Assembly: GCA_023957245.1 (NCBI GenBank)
Contig: JAMLHJ010000003.1
Span: forward strand, 186,001 to 250,000
Source: Chitinophagales bacterium
Lineage (GTDB): Bacteria; Bacteroidota; Bacteroidia; Chitinophagales; JADIYW01
Direction: 5' to 3'
DNA: 64,000 bases
The notes under the pieces are model-generated. The model searched no databases and was not told the DNA's origin. It saw only the letters and a list, made by a program, of their open reading frames with translations. A program made the position numbers and the translations under genes. Shown piece by piece: positions 1 to 9,361 of the stretch. The first letter of the stretch is position 1; every line of letters starts with the position of its first letter.

Positions 1-276
1 ACTGGCTTGGTAGAGTATTTTACTTTACCTGGAGATAGAAAAAGATATTTCAAAATCAGTATTGATAATTGGTTGAGACATATTAAAGAAATGCCTAAAG
101 AATTTCAGAACAGTAATGACTTATTGGGAGAAATATTAGGTTATCGAGAGGCTAATCAATTAGATGGTGAATTTTCTCATTCGATTAAAAAGTTACTTTC
201 TTTTTATGAATTTATGTTGGATAAATTGCCCTCTTTAATTGAAGAATGGGAAGAAAAAATAATTTTAGAAAAATAG
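1..276 (+). CDS. GbsR/MarR-like transcriptional regulator, C-terminal fragment
   Basis: This is the 3' end of a gene cut by the window edge. The frame is open from base 1, so the TTG at 7 is not a true start. The visible residues begin with a GDRKRYFKI stretch followed by an acidic, helical tail. This resembles the end of the winged helix plus dimerisation helices of GbsR/MarR-type regulators of Bacteroidota. The stop lies 10 bp before the TolC gene of an RND efflux operon, where such regulators often sit as local repressors. Control of the pump is inferred from position; the DNA-binding half is outside the window. Confidence 0.55.
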   Translation, partial: TGLVEYFTLPGDRKRYFKISIDNWLRHIKEMPKEFQNSNDLLGEILGYREANQLDGEFSHSIKKLLSFYEFMLDKLPSLIEEWEEKIILEK

Positions 277-286
277 TTTTTATTAT

Positions 287-1621
287 ATGACGTGGAAGCG
301 AATTGCAGTCGTTGCAGCTTTATTTGGAATTGTAAATGTACAGGCTCAAGACTCATTTAACCTCAAATCTTGTGTGGATTATGCTTTGTCCAACAATTTT
401 GATTTACTAAAAGCAGAGATTCAGCGAGAATCTATTAATTATCAAGTTAAAGAACAGATGAGTAGTGGGCTTCCTCAGATTGCTGGCTATACTTCATTTA
501 GCGACAATGTTTTGATACCTACACAATTAGTTCCTGGAGAGTTTTTTGGTGGAGCACCTGGCACTTTCCTTCCTGTGAAGTTTGGTGTGCATTATTCAGT
601 AGCAGCTGGACTTGAATTAAATCAATTATTATTTAGTCAACAATTTTTCAATGGTTTGAAGACAGCTAGAAAAGCCAAAGAGGTTGTAGATGTTTCTGTA
701 GATCAAGCTAAAGAGCAGGTTGTCTATACAGTTGCCAATTATTATTATCAAGCTCAAGCATTTAAAATTCAATTGAAAATGTTGGAAGATAATTACGATA
801 GACTATCTAAAATTACTGATATAGCTGAGGTTCAATATAAGAATGATATGATGAGAAAATTGGACTTAGATCAATTGATTGTCAATAAAAAGAATTTGGA
901 AACATCATTGAATAATGCCAAGATTGGCTACAATCAACAAATGAATGGCTTAAAAATTATTCTAGGAATGGATGTTGAAGATGAACTGACTTTAGTCGAT
1001 GAGGAGATACAAGTGAAGGACAGTGAATATGAAAATATCAAGAAAATAAGTAATAATTTATCTCAGAAAGTCTTACAAACTAAATTGGAGATGTCTGAAT
1101 TGGAATACAAAACCATTAAAGCAGGGTATTATCCTTCTCTACATCTTAATTTTAGTACGAGTATCAATGGTCAGTTTGATAAATTCAATTTTAAAAATGA
1201 AGGCTCTTTCAATAGATATCCTTTTATGATGTTGGGACTGACTCTGAATGTACCCATTTTTGATGGACTAAAGAAAAATAGCCAGTTGAAACAAAAGGCT
1301 TTGGCTATGGAGCAGATGAAGTTTGACCAGCAGAAAACGACTCATCAACTCAATCTTCAGTATCAAAATGCGGTTTACACCATTCAACAGAATAGAAGTA
1401 TCTATGCTTTGCAGAAAGAAAATCTTGGATTTGCCAATCAACTTTATGATGCTGTGAAACATACTTATAATGATGGTATTTCCAATATTACTGAATTAAT
1501 TAATGCTGAAAATAGCTTAAAAGAAGCTCAGAACAATTATCTCAATGCATTGATGAAAATCAAAATTGCAGAACTAGATGAAATGTATATTTCTGGAAAT
1601 ATTAACGAACTCACACAATAA
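287..1621 (+). CDS. TolC-family outer membrane efflux protein
   Basis: Outer membrane channel of a tripartite pump. The 444-residue length fits the TolC/OEP family. A signal peptide ends near VQAQDSF, and mature residues 25-60 show the usual start (SCVDYALSNN). Two long coiled, heptad-rich halves follow, as in the duplicated OEP fold, with a GYYPSLHLNF segment that is typical for these proteins. It is the first gene of an operon with a membrane fusion protein and an RND permease, with 19 bp to the next start. The channel would carry substrates from the pump across the outer membrane. The substrate cannot be told. Confidence 0.9.
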   Translation: MTWKRIAVVAALFGIVNVQAQDSFNLKSCVDYALSNNFDLLKAEIQRESINYQVKEQMSSGLPQIAGYTSFSDNVLIPTQLVPGEFFGGAPGTFLPVKFGVHYSVAAGLELNQLLFSQQFFNGLKTARKAKEVVDVSVDQAKEQVVYTVANYYYQAQAFKIQLKMLEDNYDRLSKITDIAEVQYKNDMMRKLDLDQLIVNKKNLETSLNNAKIGYNQQMNGLKIILGMDVEDELTLVDEEIQVKDSEYENIKKISNNLSQKVLQTKLEMSELEYKTIKAGYYPSLHLNFSTSINGQFDKFNFKNEGSFNRYPFMMLGLTLNVPIFDGLKKNSQLKQKALAMEQMKFDQQKTTHQLNLQYQNAVYTIQQNRSIYALQKENLGFANQLYDAVKHTYNDGISNITELINAENSLKEAQNNYLNALMKIKIAELDEMYISGNINELTQ

Positions 1622-1640
1622 AATTTATAACTCAAATAAC

Positions 1641-2702
1641 ATGAAAAAAATATTAATATCCCTTGCGGTAATTGCAATTGTAGGCTTTATGGCTTTCAAA
1701 TTAAAGTCTAATAAAGAGACAATAGACGCCAATACAAAAGAGGCGCTTAACATTGAAAAATATGATTTTATTCCGGTGAGAGTATATCAGATTGCTCATC
1801 AAAATAATGTTCAATCCGTTGAAGAAATTGGTTCGTTTCAATCTCGTCAGGATTTGACTGTTAGTGCAACAGCGACAGGAAGAATTGTCAATCTCAATGT
1901 TCGTGAAGGTCAATATATCTCCAAAGGTACAGTAATTGCTCGTTTGGATTACGCCGCTTTGGCTGCTCAATTGGCTACATCAAAAGCAGCGATGAGCAAT
2001 GCTAAAAAAGATTTAGAAAGATTTCAAAGTGCACATTCTGTTGGAGCAACAACGAAAATGCAAATAGAACAAGCAGAATTGCAAATTGATAATATTCAAT
2101 CATCTATCACCAATATTGAAGAGCAAATTAAATTTTATACAGTAGTAGCTCCGATGTCTGGTTATGTCAATAAGATTCTGTCTGAACAAGGAAGTTTTGC
2201 AATGCCTGGCACACCGATTATCCAGTTAATTGATATTAGTACTATTAAAATGGTAGTGAAAGTGGATGAATCTATTGTTCCTCTTATTAAAATAGGGAAA
2301 AGTGTTCCTGTGAGAAGTGAGGTATATCCAGAAAAAGTGTTTAGTGGAAAAATCTCTCGCATTGCTGTACAAGCTGATAATTCAAGGAAATTTGAAGTGG
2401 AAATTGATTTGCCAAATAATAACAATCAATTTAGAGCAGGAATGAATGGTGTTGTCAAATTTGATGACTTATCTGTATCTGATGCTATTTATATTCCTCG
2501 TAGTGCGATTGTCGGTAGTGTTAATGATGCCAAAGTGTATATAGTTAAGGCGGATAGTACTGTTCAATTGTCACCTATACAAGTAGGAGCATATCAAGGC
2601 AATAATATCGAAGTAAAAAATGGTCTTGAAACAAATTCACAGGTTGTAGTCATGGGACAAATCAATCTTCGTGATGGTGTGAAAGTATCTGTAGTAAAAT
2701 AG
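1641..2702 (+). CDS. RND efflux periplasmic adaptor (membrane fusion protein)
   Basis: HlyD/AcrA-type adaptor of 353 residues that links the RND pump to the TolC channel. The ATG at 1641 is preferred over an in-frame ATG at 1578 because it lies outside the upstream gene and begins a clean signal/anchor helix (MKKILISLAVIAIVGFMAF). The order is anchor, biotinyl-lipoyl half-motif (GRIVNLNVREGQYISKG), a coiled-coil hairpin around residues 105-160, the second lipoyl half (VVAPMSGYVNKIL), then beta-barrel and membrane-proximal domains. It lies 19 bp after tolC and 25 bp before the permease. Confidence 0.9.
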   Translation: MKKILISLAVIAIVGFMAFKLKSNKETIDANTKEALNIEKYDFIPVRVYQIAHQNNVQSVEEIGSFQSRQDLTVSATATGRIVNLNVREGQYISKGTVIARLDYAALAAQLATSKAAMSNAKKDLERFQSAHSVGATTKMQIEQAELQIDNIQSSITNIEEQIKFYTVVAPMSGYVNKILSEQGSFAMPGTPIIQLIDISTIKMVVKVDESIVPLIKIGKSVPVRSEVYPEKVFSGKISRIAVQADNSRKFEVEIDLPNNNNQFRAGMNGVVKFDDLSVSDAIYIPRSAIVGSVNDAKVYIVKADSTVQLSPIQVGAYQGNNIEVKNGLETNSQVVVMGQINLRDGVKVSVVK

Positions 2703-2727
2703 TTTGTAAATTGAATTAATAGAGTTT

Positions 2728-5700
2728 ATGTCTATAACGTCTTTATCTGTAAAAAGACCAACACTCGTTGTTGTAATTTTTACTGTATTAGCATTTTTTG
2801 GTTTGATAAGTTATAGTTCATTGAAATATGAATTATTACCAGAAATGAGTTTTCCTGTGGTCATGGTGACTACAGTATATCCAGGTGCAGGTCCTGGTGA
2901 AGTAGAAAGTACTGTTACCAAATTGATTGAAAATGAGGTTTCAGGATTAGAGAATATTGATGAACTTCAATCTTATTCATTGGAAGGAGCCTCATTGATT
3001 GTTATCAAATTTAAACATGGAACTAATGCTGATGTCTCTTTGCAAAATGCGCAAAGAAAAATTAATGCGATTCGTTCTAAGTTGCCTGATGATGTCAAAG
3101 ATCCAGCTTTGGATAAGTTTTCTTTTGATGATGTTCCTATTGTCAAATTGGGGGTTACATCCAATATGAACCCTGTAGATTTGAATGACCTATTGAATAA
3201 TAAAATCATTCCCGATCTTGCAAGAGTTGAAGGTGTAGCAAAACTTTCTGTTGTTGGTAATACTGTAAGAGAGATTCGTGTCAATGTTGATATGAAAAAA
3301 TTAGAATCTTATGGCATTAGCTTGTTGCAGGTAAGTAATGCGATTGCGACTTCTAATATGGATTTTCCTACAGGTAAAATAAAAAATGAAACGGCTCAAT
3401 ATCAGATTCGTCTTGGCGGTAAATTTAATAACGTTGAAGATATTAGAAATCTGATTATTGCCAATTCTAGTCAGAACAATAACCCAATCTATCTCTATGA
3501 TGTTGCAGATGTTTATGACGGAATCAAAGATGTAGAAACTGTTTCTAGAATCAATGGAATTCCTTCTGTTGCGTTGATGATAGTGAAGCAAAAAGATGGG
3601 AATGCTGTTGCCGTATCTGAACATGTAAAAGAGAAAATTGCTGAATTGGAAGCGACTTATGCAGATCAAAATCTGAAGTTTAAAATAGCTTATGATAGTT
3701 CTGATTATACATTAGCAGCCGCTGACGCTGTAACTCATGACTTGATGATAGCAGTTGTTTTGGTAGCAGTCATTATGCTATTTTTCTTACATAGTTTAAG
3801 GAATGCATTTATTGTAATGGTGTCAATTCCTTTATCTATCATTACTACATTTATTATTATGAATGTCATGGGATTCTCCCTCAACTTGATGACGCTATTG
3901 GCATTGACATTAGTGATAGGTATTTTGGTGGATGACTCTATTGTGGTGATTGAAAATATTTATTCACATTTGGAAAAAGGACTTAGCCCAGTAGATGCTG
4001 CAATAAAATCTTGGGATGAAATAGGGATGTCTGTCGCTTCTATTACTTTGGTAATTATAGTGGTATTCCTTCCTATCGGTTTTGTTGAAGGAATGATGTC
4101 TGATATGATGAAAGCGTTCTCCATAGTTGTAGCTTTTGCAACGGCTGTGTCATTATTAGTATCTTTTACCGTTACCCCTTTATTAGCTTCTCGATATGCC
4201 AAACTAGTACATTTGGATGATAATAAAATTTTAGATAAACCGATTATCTGGTTTGAAAAATTTGTTATGGGTGTCAGAAATGCTTACTTATCTATTTTAC
4301 ATTGGTCATTGAGAAATAAGACGATTACAGTAGTATCTATTTTATCATTGGTTGTAGCTTCATTTTCATTATTTGGATTTGGCTTAATTGGCCAAGAGTT
4401 TGTGAAAAATGGTGATGGTGGTGAATTTATTTTAGTTGCTGAACTTCCAGATGAAACACCTATCGAAAAAACCAACCAATTGTCTTTGGATATAGAAGAA
4501 TTCATGATGACCAAACCAGAAATGGTTTCTGTATTTACTACTGTCGGTGTTGAATCTTCAGGGATGATGTCCACTCAAGCTACTCCTAATATTGTTGAGT
4601 TCAATGGTAAGATGGTCAATATGAGCAAGAGAGATATTTCTGTTGAGGATTTTGGTATTGCGCTTAAAAAAGAATTGTTTTATAAATATCCAGGTATTGA
4701 ATTCAGAGTAAAACCGGTAGCGATGGCGGGTAGTGGAGATGCTCCAGTGCAGGTGATTGTACAAGGAACAGATTTGCCTGAAGTTATGGCTTATGGCGAT
4801 ACTGTGATGGCAATGATGAAAGGAATTGCAGGTACAACTGAAGTGAAAAAATCAATTGAAGATGGAAAACCAGAGGTGAAAGTCAACCTAAATCGTAAGA
4901 AAATGGCTGATTTAGGTGTGGATTTAGCTTCTTTAGGTGCTACTTTACAATATTCATTTTCTGGAAATACAGATAGTAAATTTAGAGATGGTCAAGATGA
5001 ATATGATATCAATATCAGGTTGGATGATTTTGATAGAAAGGATATTGAAACTATCAAACAAGTGAGCGTAATGAACAAGTCTGGAGAATTGATAAGATTG
5101 GAGCAATTTGCAGATGTAGAACTCGCATCGGGTCCTTCTCAGTTAGAAAGATTTGATAAAATGCCTTCTATAAAATTGACTTCTCAAATCTCTGGTGTTG
5201 CCAATGGTGTGGTGCTCGATGAAATCAATGAGAAATTGCAATCTATTGATTTTCCTAAAGGAGTATCAGCTTCTATGATAGGCGAGTACAAGTATCAAGC
5301 TGAGGCGGGAGCAAGTATGGGTATGGCTTTAGGTATTTCGTTAGTATTGGTTTATTTAATTATGGTGGCACTTTACGAATCTTATGCTTATCCGCTAGTG
5401 GTAATGTTCTCAGTTCCAGTAGCATTGATAGGTGCGTTTTTGGCACTCGCATTAAATATGGAAAATATGTCCATTTTTGGAATGTTGGGCGTGATTATGC
5501 TTGTTGGATTAGTGGTCAAAAATGCGATTTTAATTGTTGACTTTGCCAATCATCTCAAGAAGCAAGGTATGTTATATCCAGAAGCTGTTGTTGAGGCTGC
5601 GACAGAACGTTTTCGTCCAATTTTGATGACAACTATTGCGATGGTAATTGCGATGGTTCCAGTTGCTTTGGCTACTGGAGAAGGGGCAGAGTGGAAAAAT

Positions 5701-5832
5701 GGATTGGCATGGATATTAATTGGAGGATTGACTTCATCAATGTTCTTCACTATTATTATTGTCCCAGTGATGTATATCGTTGTAGATGATTTTAAAGCAT
5801 GGTGGGGAAGAAGAAAATTTGTGAATAAATAA
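2728..5832 (+). CDS. RND family efflux permease (HAE1/AcrB-like)
   Basis: Inner membrane proton-driven pump of 1034 residues, the full length for the AcrB/HAE1 family. The N-terminus SLSVKRPTLVVVIFTVLAF is the typical first membrane helix, followed by the porter domain, a six-helix membrane bundle with the GILVDDSIVVIENI motif of helix 4, then the second half with the same layout. The ending DDFKAWWGRRKF is cytoplasmic. It is the last gene of the efflux operon and is followed by a strong hairpin terminator. Drug, metal or lipid export cannot be separated from sequence alone. Confidence 0.93.
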   Translation: MSITSLSVKRPTLVVVIFTVLAFFGLISYSSLKYELLPEMSFPVVMVTTVYPGAGPGEVESTVTKLIENEVSGLENIDELQSYSLEGASLIVIKFKHGTNADVSLQNAQRKINAIRSKLPDDVKDPALDKFSFDDVPIVKLGVTSNMNPVDLNDLLNNKIIPDLARVEGVAKLSVVGNTVREIRVNVDMKKLESYGISLLQVSNAIATSNMDFPTGKIKNETAQYQIRLGGKFNNVEDIRNLIIANSSQNNNPIYLYDVADVYDGIKDVETVSRINGIPSVALMIVKQKDGNAVAVSEHVKEKIAELEATYADQNLKFKIAYDSSDYTLAAADAVTHDLMIAVVLVAVIMLFFLHSLRNAFIVMVSIPLSIITTFIIMNVMGFSLNLMTLLALTLVIGILVDDSIVVIENIYSHLEKGLSPVDAAIKSWDEIGMSVASITLVIIVVFLPIGFVEGMMSDMMKAFSIVVAFATAVSLLVSFTVTPLLASRYAKLVHLDDNKILDKPIIWFEKFVMGVRNAYLSILHWSLRNKTITVVSILSLVVASFSLFGFGLIGQEFVKNGDGGEFILVAELPDETPIEKTNQLSLDIEEFMMTKPEMVSVFTTVGVESSGMMSTQATPNIVEFNGKMVNMSKRDISVEDFGIALKKELFYKYPGIEFRVKPVAMAGSGDAPVQVIVQGTDLPEVMAYGDTVMAMMKGIAGTTEVKKSIEDGKPEVKVNLNRKKMADLGVDLASLGATLQYSFSGNTDSKFRDGQDEYDINIRLDDFDRKDIETIKQVSVMNKSGELIRLEQFADVELASGPSQLERFDKMPSIKLTSQISGVANGVVLDEINEKLQSIDFPKGVSASMIGEYKYQAEAGASMGMALGISLVLVYLIMVALYESYAYPLVVMFSVPVALIGAFLALALNMENMSIFGMLGVIMLVGLVVKNAILIVDFANHLKKQGMLYPEAVVEAATERFRPILMTTIAMVIAMVPVALATGEGAEWKNGLAWILIGGLTSSMFFTIIIVPVMYIVVDDFKAWWGRRKFVNK

Positions 5833-5854
5833 TTTTTTATAAATATTTGATTAT

Positions 5855-5886
5855 AAAGCTATTAGTGTAATGCTAATAGCTTTTTT
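5855..5886 (+). terminator. Rho-independent terminator after the RND operon
   Basis: The arms AAGCTATTAG and CTAATAGCTT form a perfect 10-bp stem around a short loop and are followed by a T run, 23 bp after the permease stop. This ends the efflux operon. Confidence 0.8.
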
Positions 5887-5914
5887 CATTATTTCATTAA
5901 CTCCTTGTCCTTTT

Positions 5915-6158
5915 CGGTTGGCATCGACAGGCTCAGCCACCAGCAAATTTCATCTTACATTTTTCTTCTCACCTTTCACTAAATCTTCACATTCTCACAT
6001 TTGCAAATCTCCTCATTAAACTTCATGCTCTTTGCGTAAAACTTTGCAGCCTTTGCGGTTGGCTTCGACAGGCTCAGCCACCAGCAAATTTCATCTTACA
6101 TATTTCTTCTCACCTTTCACTAAATCTTCACATTCTCACATTTGCAAATCTCCTCATT
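5915..6158. repeat. pair of ~103-bp direct repeats
   Basis: Bases 5915-6017 recur at 6056-6158 with only a few differences, a 141-bp offset. Both carry GGCTCAGCCACCAGC followed by a pyrimidine-rich stretch rich in CTTCACA words. A partial third copy of the same stretch is seen at 7021-7053. No credible protein is encoded; the small open frames here are by-products of the repeat. Confidence 0.75.
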
Positions 6159-6565
6159 GTTTCAATATTTTCTCTTCATACTTTTCTTTAGAAGAAAAAG
6201 TATGCAAAAGAATCGCACCGGATTTTTCGCTGACCCACTAAATACTTGAAAGCTATTTCTTCAAAACTCGACTTCGTCTCAAACAGTTGAAGAAATTACG
6301 CTTTCTTCGTATAGTGGGTACCCAGCATCAAAATCTATGGTGCAGGGCGCATTCGCAATGTGTAATACTTTCTATCACTTTGTGACCTTTGTGTAGAGAC
6401 TTGGTGCTCTTTGCGGTTAATTTGTATTTCTTAATGCAAAATGTCCCAATAGAACAATGTCATTCCTGCGGAAGCAGGAATCTCAGAAATGGTAAAATTA
6501 GGTTGGAGATTCCCATTTTCATGGGAATGACAAAAAAGGGTGATAGGGCTTTGATAACCACCAGC
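6146..6565 (+). repeat. long intergenic repeat, copy 1
   Basis: This ~0.42-kb unit is nearly identical to 6588-7025 and recurs inverted at about 45915-46350. It is a mosaic of short dyads: TTTTCTTTAGAAGAAAA, a GGGCGCATTCGCAATG word resembling the REP palindromes near the RAYT gene, and CATTCCTGCGGAAGCAGGAAT followed by a second dyad ending in CATGGGAATG. No terminal inverted repeats or transposase are present, so it is non-autonomous or passive. Confidence 0.85.
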
Positions 6566-6587
6566 TTTTTCGCATCTTCACATTTGT

Positions 6588-7025
6588 AAATCTCCTCATT
6601 GCTTCAATATTTTCTCTTCATACTTTTCTTTAGAAGAAAAAGTATGCAAAAGCATTTCGATAACTCAGTGACCAGCACCGGATTTTTCGCTGACCCACTA
6701 AATACTTGAAAGCTATTTCTTCAAAACTCGACTTCGTCTCAAACAGTTGAAGAAATTACGCTTTCTTCGTATAGTGGGTACCCAGCATCAAAATCTATGG
6801 TGCAGGGCGCATTCGCAATGTGTAATACTTTCTATCACTTTGTGACCTTTGCGAAGAGACTTGGTGTCCTTTGCGGTTAATTTGTATTTCTTAATGCAAA
6901 ATGTCCCAATAGAACAATGTCATTCCTGCGGAAGCAGGAATCTCAGAAATGGTAAAATTAGGTTGGAGATTCCCATTTTCATGGGAATGACAAAAAAGGG
7001 TGATAGGGCTTTGATAACCACTAGC
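6588..7025 (+). repeat. long intergenic repeat, copy 2
   Basis: Second direct copy of the unit at 6146-6565, differing by a few substitutions and by about 20 extra bases near 6656-6677. The high identity between the copies points to a recent duplication or to homogenisation. The stretch 5887-7068 otherwise holds no gene. Confidence 0.85.
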
Positions 7026-7068
7026 AAATTTCATCTTACATATTTCTTCTCACTTTTTACCTTCATTT

Positions 7069-8577
7069 CTACTCAATCCCTCCAGTTCCTGCATTGACTC
7101 CATTTCCAGTTATGTAAAAAGTATTAGTATTAGTAACTCTTTCATATCTTGAATTGGAGATTTGAATCACGTCAGTATCTGTCCACTTACTGCCAAAAGT
7201 TGATGAAGGTGATTGAAAGTAAAAGAGTTTGTTATTGTCAGATGAAAAATTCTTATCTGTGTATTGAAATGCATCAAAGTTATACATAGTAGTAGCATGC
7301 CAACTCAATTTGAATTTGTCAGTTTGTGGTGTGCTGGCGTTGAGATTGGCTTTTAATTCTCTAGCAACACAAGCAATTTTTACACCTTTATCTTTGGCAT
7401 ATTGGAAAGCTTTTTGGGATTTGACAATATTGGAATTGAAATTGGTGTATTGCCCATCACTCACAAAATAACCTTCCATCAAATAATAATCTCCATACGT
7501 TCCACTTAAATGACAATCATTGCCTCCTAATACATCATCTATCTCCCAACCATTGGCAAATACGCTTATATTTTGGGAATGAGCATAGTCAATGAAGAAG
7601 TTTTGCCTTGCTCGGGTAACACCGAAATCTGAACCGAAATCATCTCCAAACACTCCTGTTACGCCCATATTCTTCCAGCCATCGATAGCATCCATTAATT
7701 GTTGTTCGCTAAGGTTTTGAATAGTTGTACTCAAATCTATATAACCGAAGACTTTAATTTCTGGCTTTATTGCCTTCAATCCGCTAATAATAGCTGTTGT
7801 ATTTGCGTGGTCTCCATGGCTATTCTGCCATATACCATCTCCTAAAACAATGATATCAAAATCTTTAAAATGTTGAATAGCTGTTTGGGTGTTCCCTGAG
7901 CTTTGATTAATATAGCTCGGCCATCCATAATAAATACCCAGATTTTTTGGTGCTAGCATTGAAAAACCAATATTTACATCGTCATTAGTACTGCCACAAG
8001 CATTATTCACTGTCCATCTTAATGTGTAAACTTCTCCAGGTGTTCCTGTAAAGTTGCTGTTGGGTAAAGATGAATTTGTAATATTTCCTCCAATGCCGTT
8101 GACAATACTCCATTGACCATTGCCAGAGAGAGGATTTGTAGCAGAAAGGGTATAAGATGTGCCTGAAACATTGAGTTGGTCATTACCAGCATTAGCAATT
8201 GAAGGAGGTGTGCAATTAACGTTGACATCGAAATCTGTTCCCCATGTCCAATCATTTTCAGAAGTGTTTGCATTCAAATCACACAAAGGAATTAGCCTCC
8301 ATCTATATGAACCCATTGGAATATTATTGGCTTGATATTGATTGCCAATGATTGTATAAGCATTTGAATTTTGATTTTTATTCTTATCCCACAACATGAG
8401 TACGTGTATATATACTTGTTCAGTACCTGTCCATGAAAATTGTGTAATACCATTCGTTGATGTTACCTGCATATTGGTAGGTAGATTACAATTTTGTGCA
8501 TGCAAATAATAGATATTGATAGTAAGTATGATGAAAAAACTTAAAAAATTGGACATATATGGGCGAAAGATTCTCAT
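7069..8577 (-). CDS. secreted protein with PKD-like and TIM-barrel (GH114-like) domains
   Basis: A 502-residue exported protein. A hydrophobic signal segment ends near YLHAQNC. It is followed by a fibronectin-like domain (about 30-115), a PKD-like domain (about 125-205; IANAGNDQ to LRWTVNNACG) and a C-terminal half that looks like an (alpha/beta)8 barrel of the GH114/endo-polygalactosaminidase type (LGIYYGWPSYIN, KVFGYIDLS, VTGVFGDDFGSDFG, ISVFANGWE). The acidic cluster FGDDFGSDFG is where catalytic carboxylates are expected in such barrels. It lacks an obvious T9SS sorting domain. The family assignment is by fold resemblance only, and its 3' end borders the repeat field. Confidence 0.5.
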   Translation of the reverse strand: MRIFRPYMSNFLSFFIILTINIYYLHAQNCNLPTNMQVTSTNGITQFSWTGTEQVYIHVLMLWDKNKNQNSNAYTIIGNQYQANNIPMGSYRWRLIPLCDLNANTSENDWTWGTDFDVNVNCTPPSIANAGNDQLNVSGTSYTLSATNPLSGNGQWSIVNGIGGNITNSSLPNSNFTGTPGEVYTLRWTVNNACGSTNDDVNIGFSMLAPKNLGIYYGWPSYINQSSGNTQTAIQHFKDFDIIVLGDGIWQNSHGDHANTTAIISGLKAIKPEIKVFGYIDLSTTIQNLSEQQLMDAIDGWKNMGVTGVFGDDFGSDFGVTRARQNFFIDYAHSQNISVFANGWEIDDVLGGNDCHLSGTYGDYYLMEGYFVSDGQYTNFNSNIVKSQKAFQYAKDKGVKIACVARELKANLNASTPQTDKFKLSWHATTMYNFDAFQYTDKNFSSDNNKLFYFQSPSSTFGSKWTDTDVIQISNSRYERVTNTNTFYITGNGVNAGTGGIE

Positions 8578-8672
8578 AGCTTAATATTGGTTTTAAGGCA
8601 AATAATATTAATCAAATTTCATTGATTATTTCAATGAATAAAATGACTATTTATAATGATTTTAATACAATA

Positions 8673-9347
8673 TTATTCTCCTATCAATGCATACTGGACA
8701 ATATTAGCACCCATTTTAAGTGCTTGTAAATGTTTTTCTTGTGTGTCATTGTGGACAGATGTATCTTCCCAACCATCTCCTAAATCTGTTTCGTAATCAT
8801 AAAAACAGACAACTTTACCTTCCCATATTAAAGCATAACCTTTGGGAGCTTTGTTGTCGTGTTCATGAATTTTGGGAATACCGTTTGGAAAGTTGAATTT
8901 CTGGTGATAAATAGGATGACTAAACGGTAATTCTACAAATTCTAATTCGGGGAATACTTTTTTCATTTCTCTACGGATATATGGGTCTAATCCGTAATTG
9001 TCGGAAATATGTAGAAATCCACCAGCTAATAGATATTGCCTTAATTTTTTAGCTTCTTGAGTTGAAAAAACAATGTTTCCATGTCCTGTAATATGCAGAA
9101 AAGAATAGTTGAAAATCTGATGACTTGATGGTTCTACTTCTTGAATATCTGATGAAAAATTGGTGTGAAGTTCTTGATTGCAAAATTTGGCAAGATTAGG
9201 CAATGAGGTAGGGTTGGCATACCAATCACCTCCACCTTTGTATTTGAGAAGTCCAATTTTTACAGTTGATACTTGTGCATAAGTTGCTGAATTACAAAAT
9301 ATTAATATTATTGTAGCAAATAAAAAGCTTAATATTTTATAATTCAT
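8673..9347 (-). CDS. DUF4159 domain-containing secreted protein
   Basis: A 224-residue protein starting at the ATG at 9347, which opens a signal peptide ending near ATYAQVSTV; a longer upstream in-frame extension would destroy it. The mature part (KIGLLKYKGGGDWYANPTSL, LHITGHGNI, LLAGGFLHISDNYG, GDGWED) matches the DUF4159 family, a class I glutamine amidotransferase-like fold found in Bacteroidota and Planctomycetota, often near gliding or secretion genes. Function is unknown. It lies just downstream of rsmE on the same strand with a 14-bp gap, so it is probably co-transcribed. Confidence 0.75.
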   Translation of the reverse strand: MNYKILSFLFATIILIFCNSATYAQVSTVKIGLLKYKGGGDWYANPTSLPNLAKFCNQELHTNFSSDIQEVEPSSHQIFNYSFLHITGHGNIVFSTQEAKKLRQYLLAGGFLHISDNYGLDPYIRREMKKVFPELEFVELPFSHPIYHQKFNFPNGIPKIHEHDNKAPKGYALIWEGKVVCFYDYETDLGDGWEDTSVHNDTQEKHLQALKMGANIVQYALIGE

Positions 9348-9361
9348 TTCTAATTTTTTTA

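Noticed and set aside
1578..1640. ATG at 1578 as start of the efflux adaptor
   Set aside because: It lies inside the TolC gene and adds residues before the natural signal/anchor; the ATG at 1641 gives a normal N-terminus.
6032..7097. Small plus-strand open frames at 6032-6241, 6389-6589 and 6849-7097
   Set aside because: They lie wholly or mostly in the composite repeats, two are near-identical copies of each other, and their peptides follow the palindromes rather than any protein pattern.
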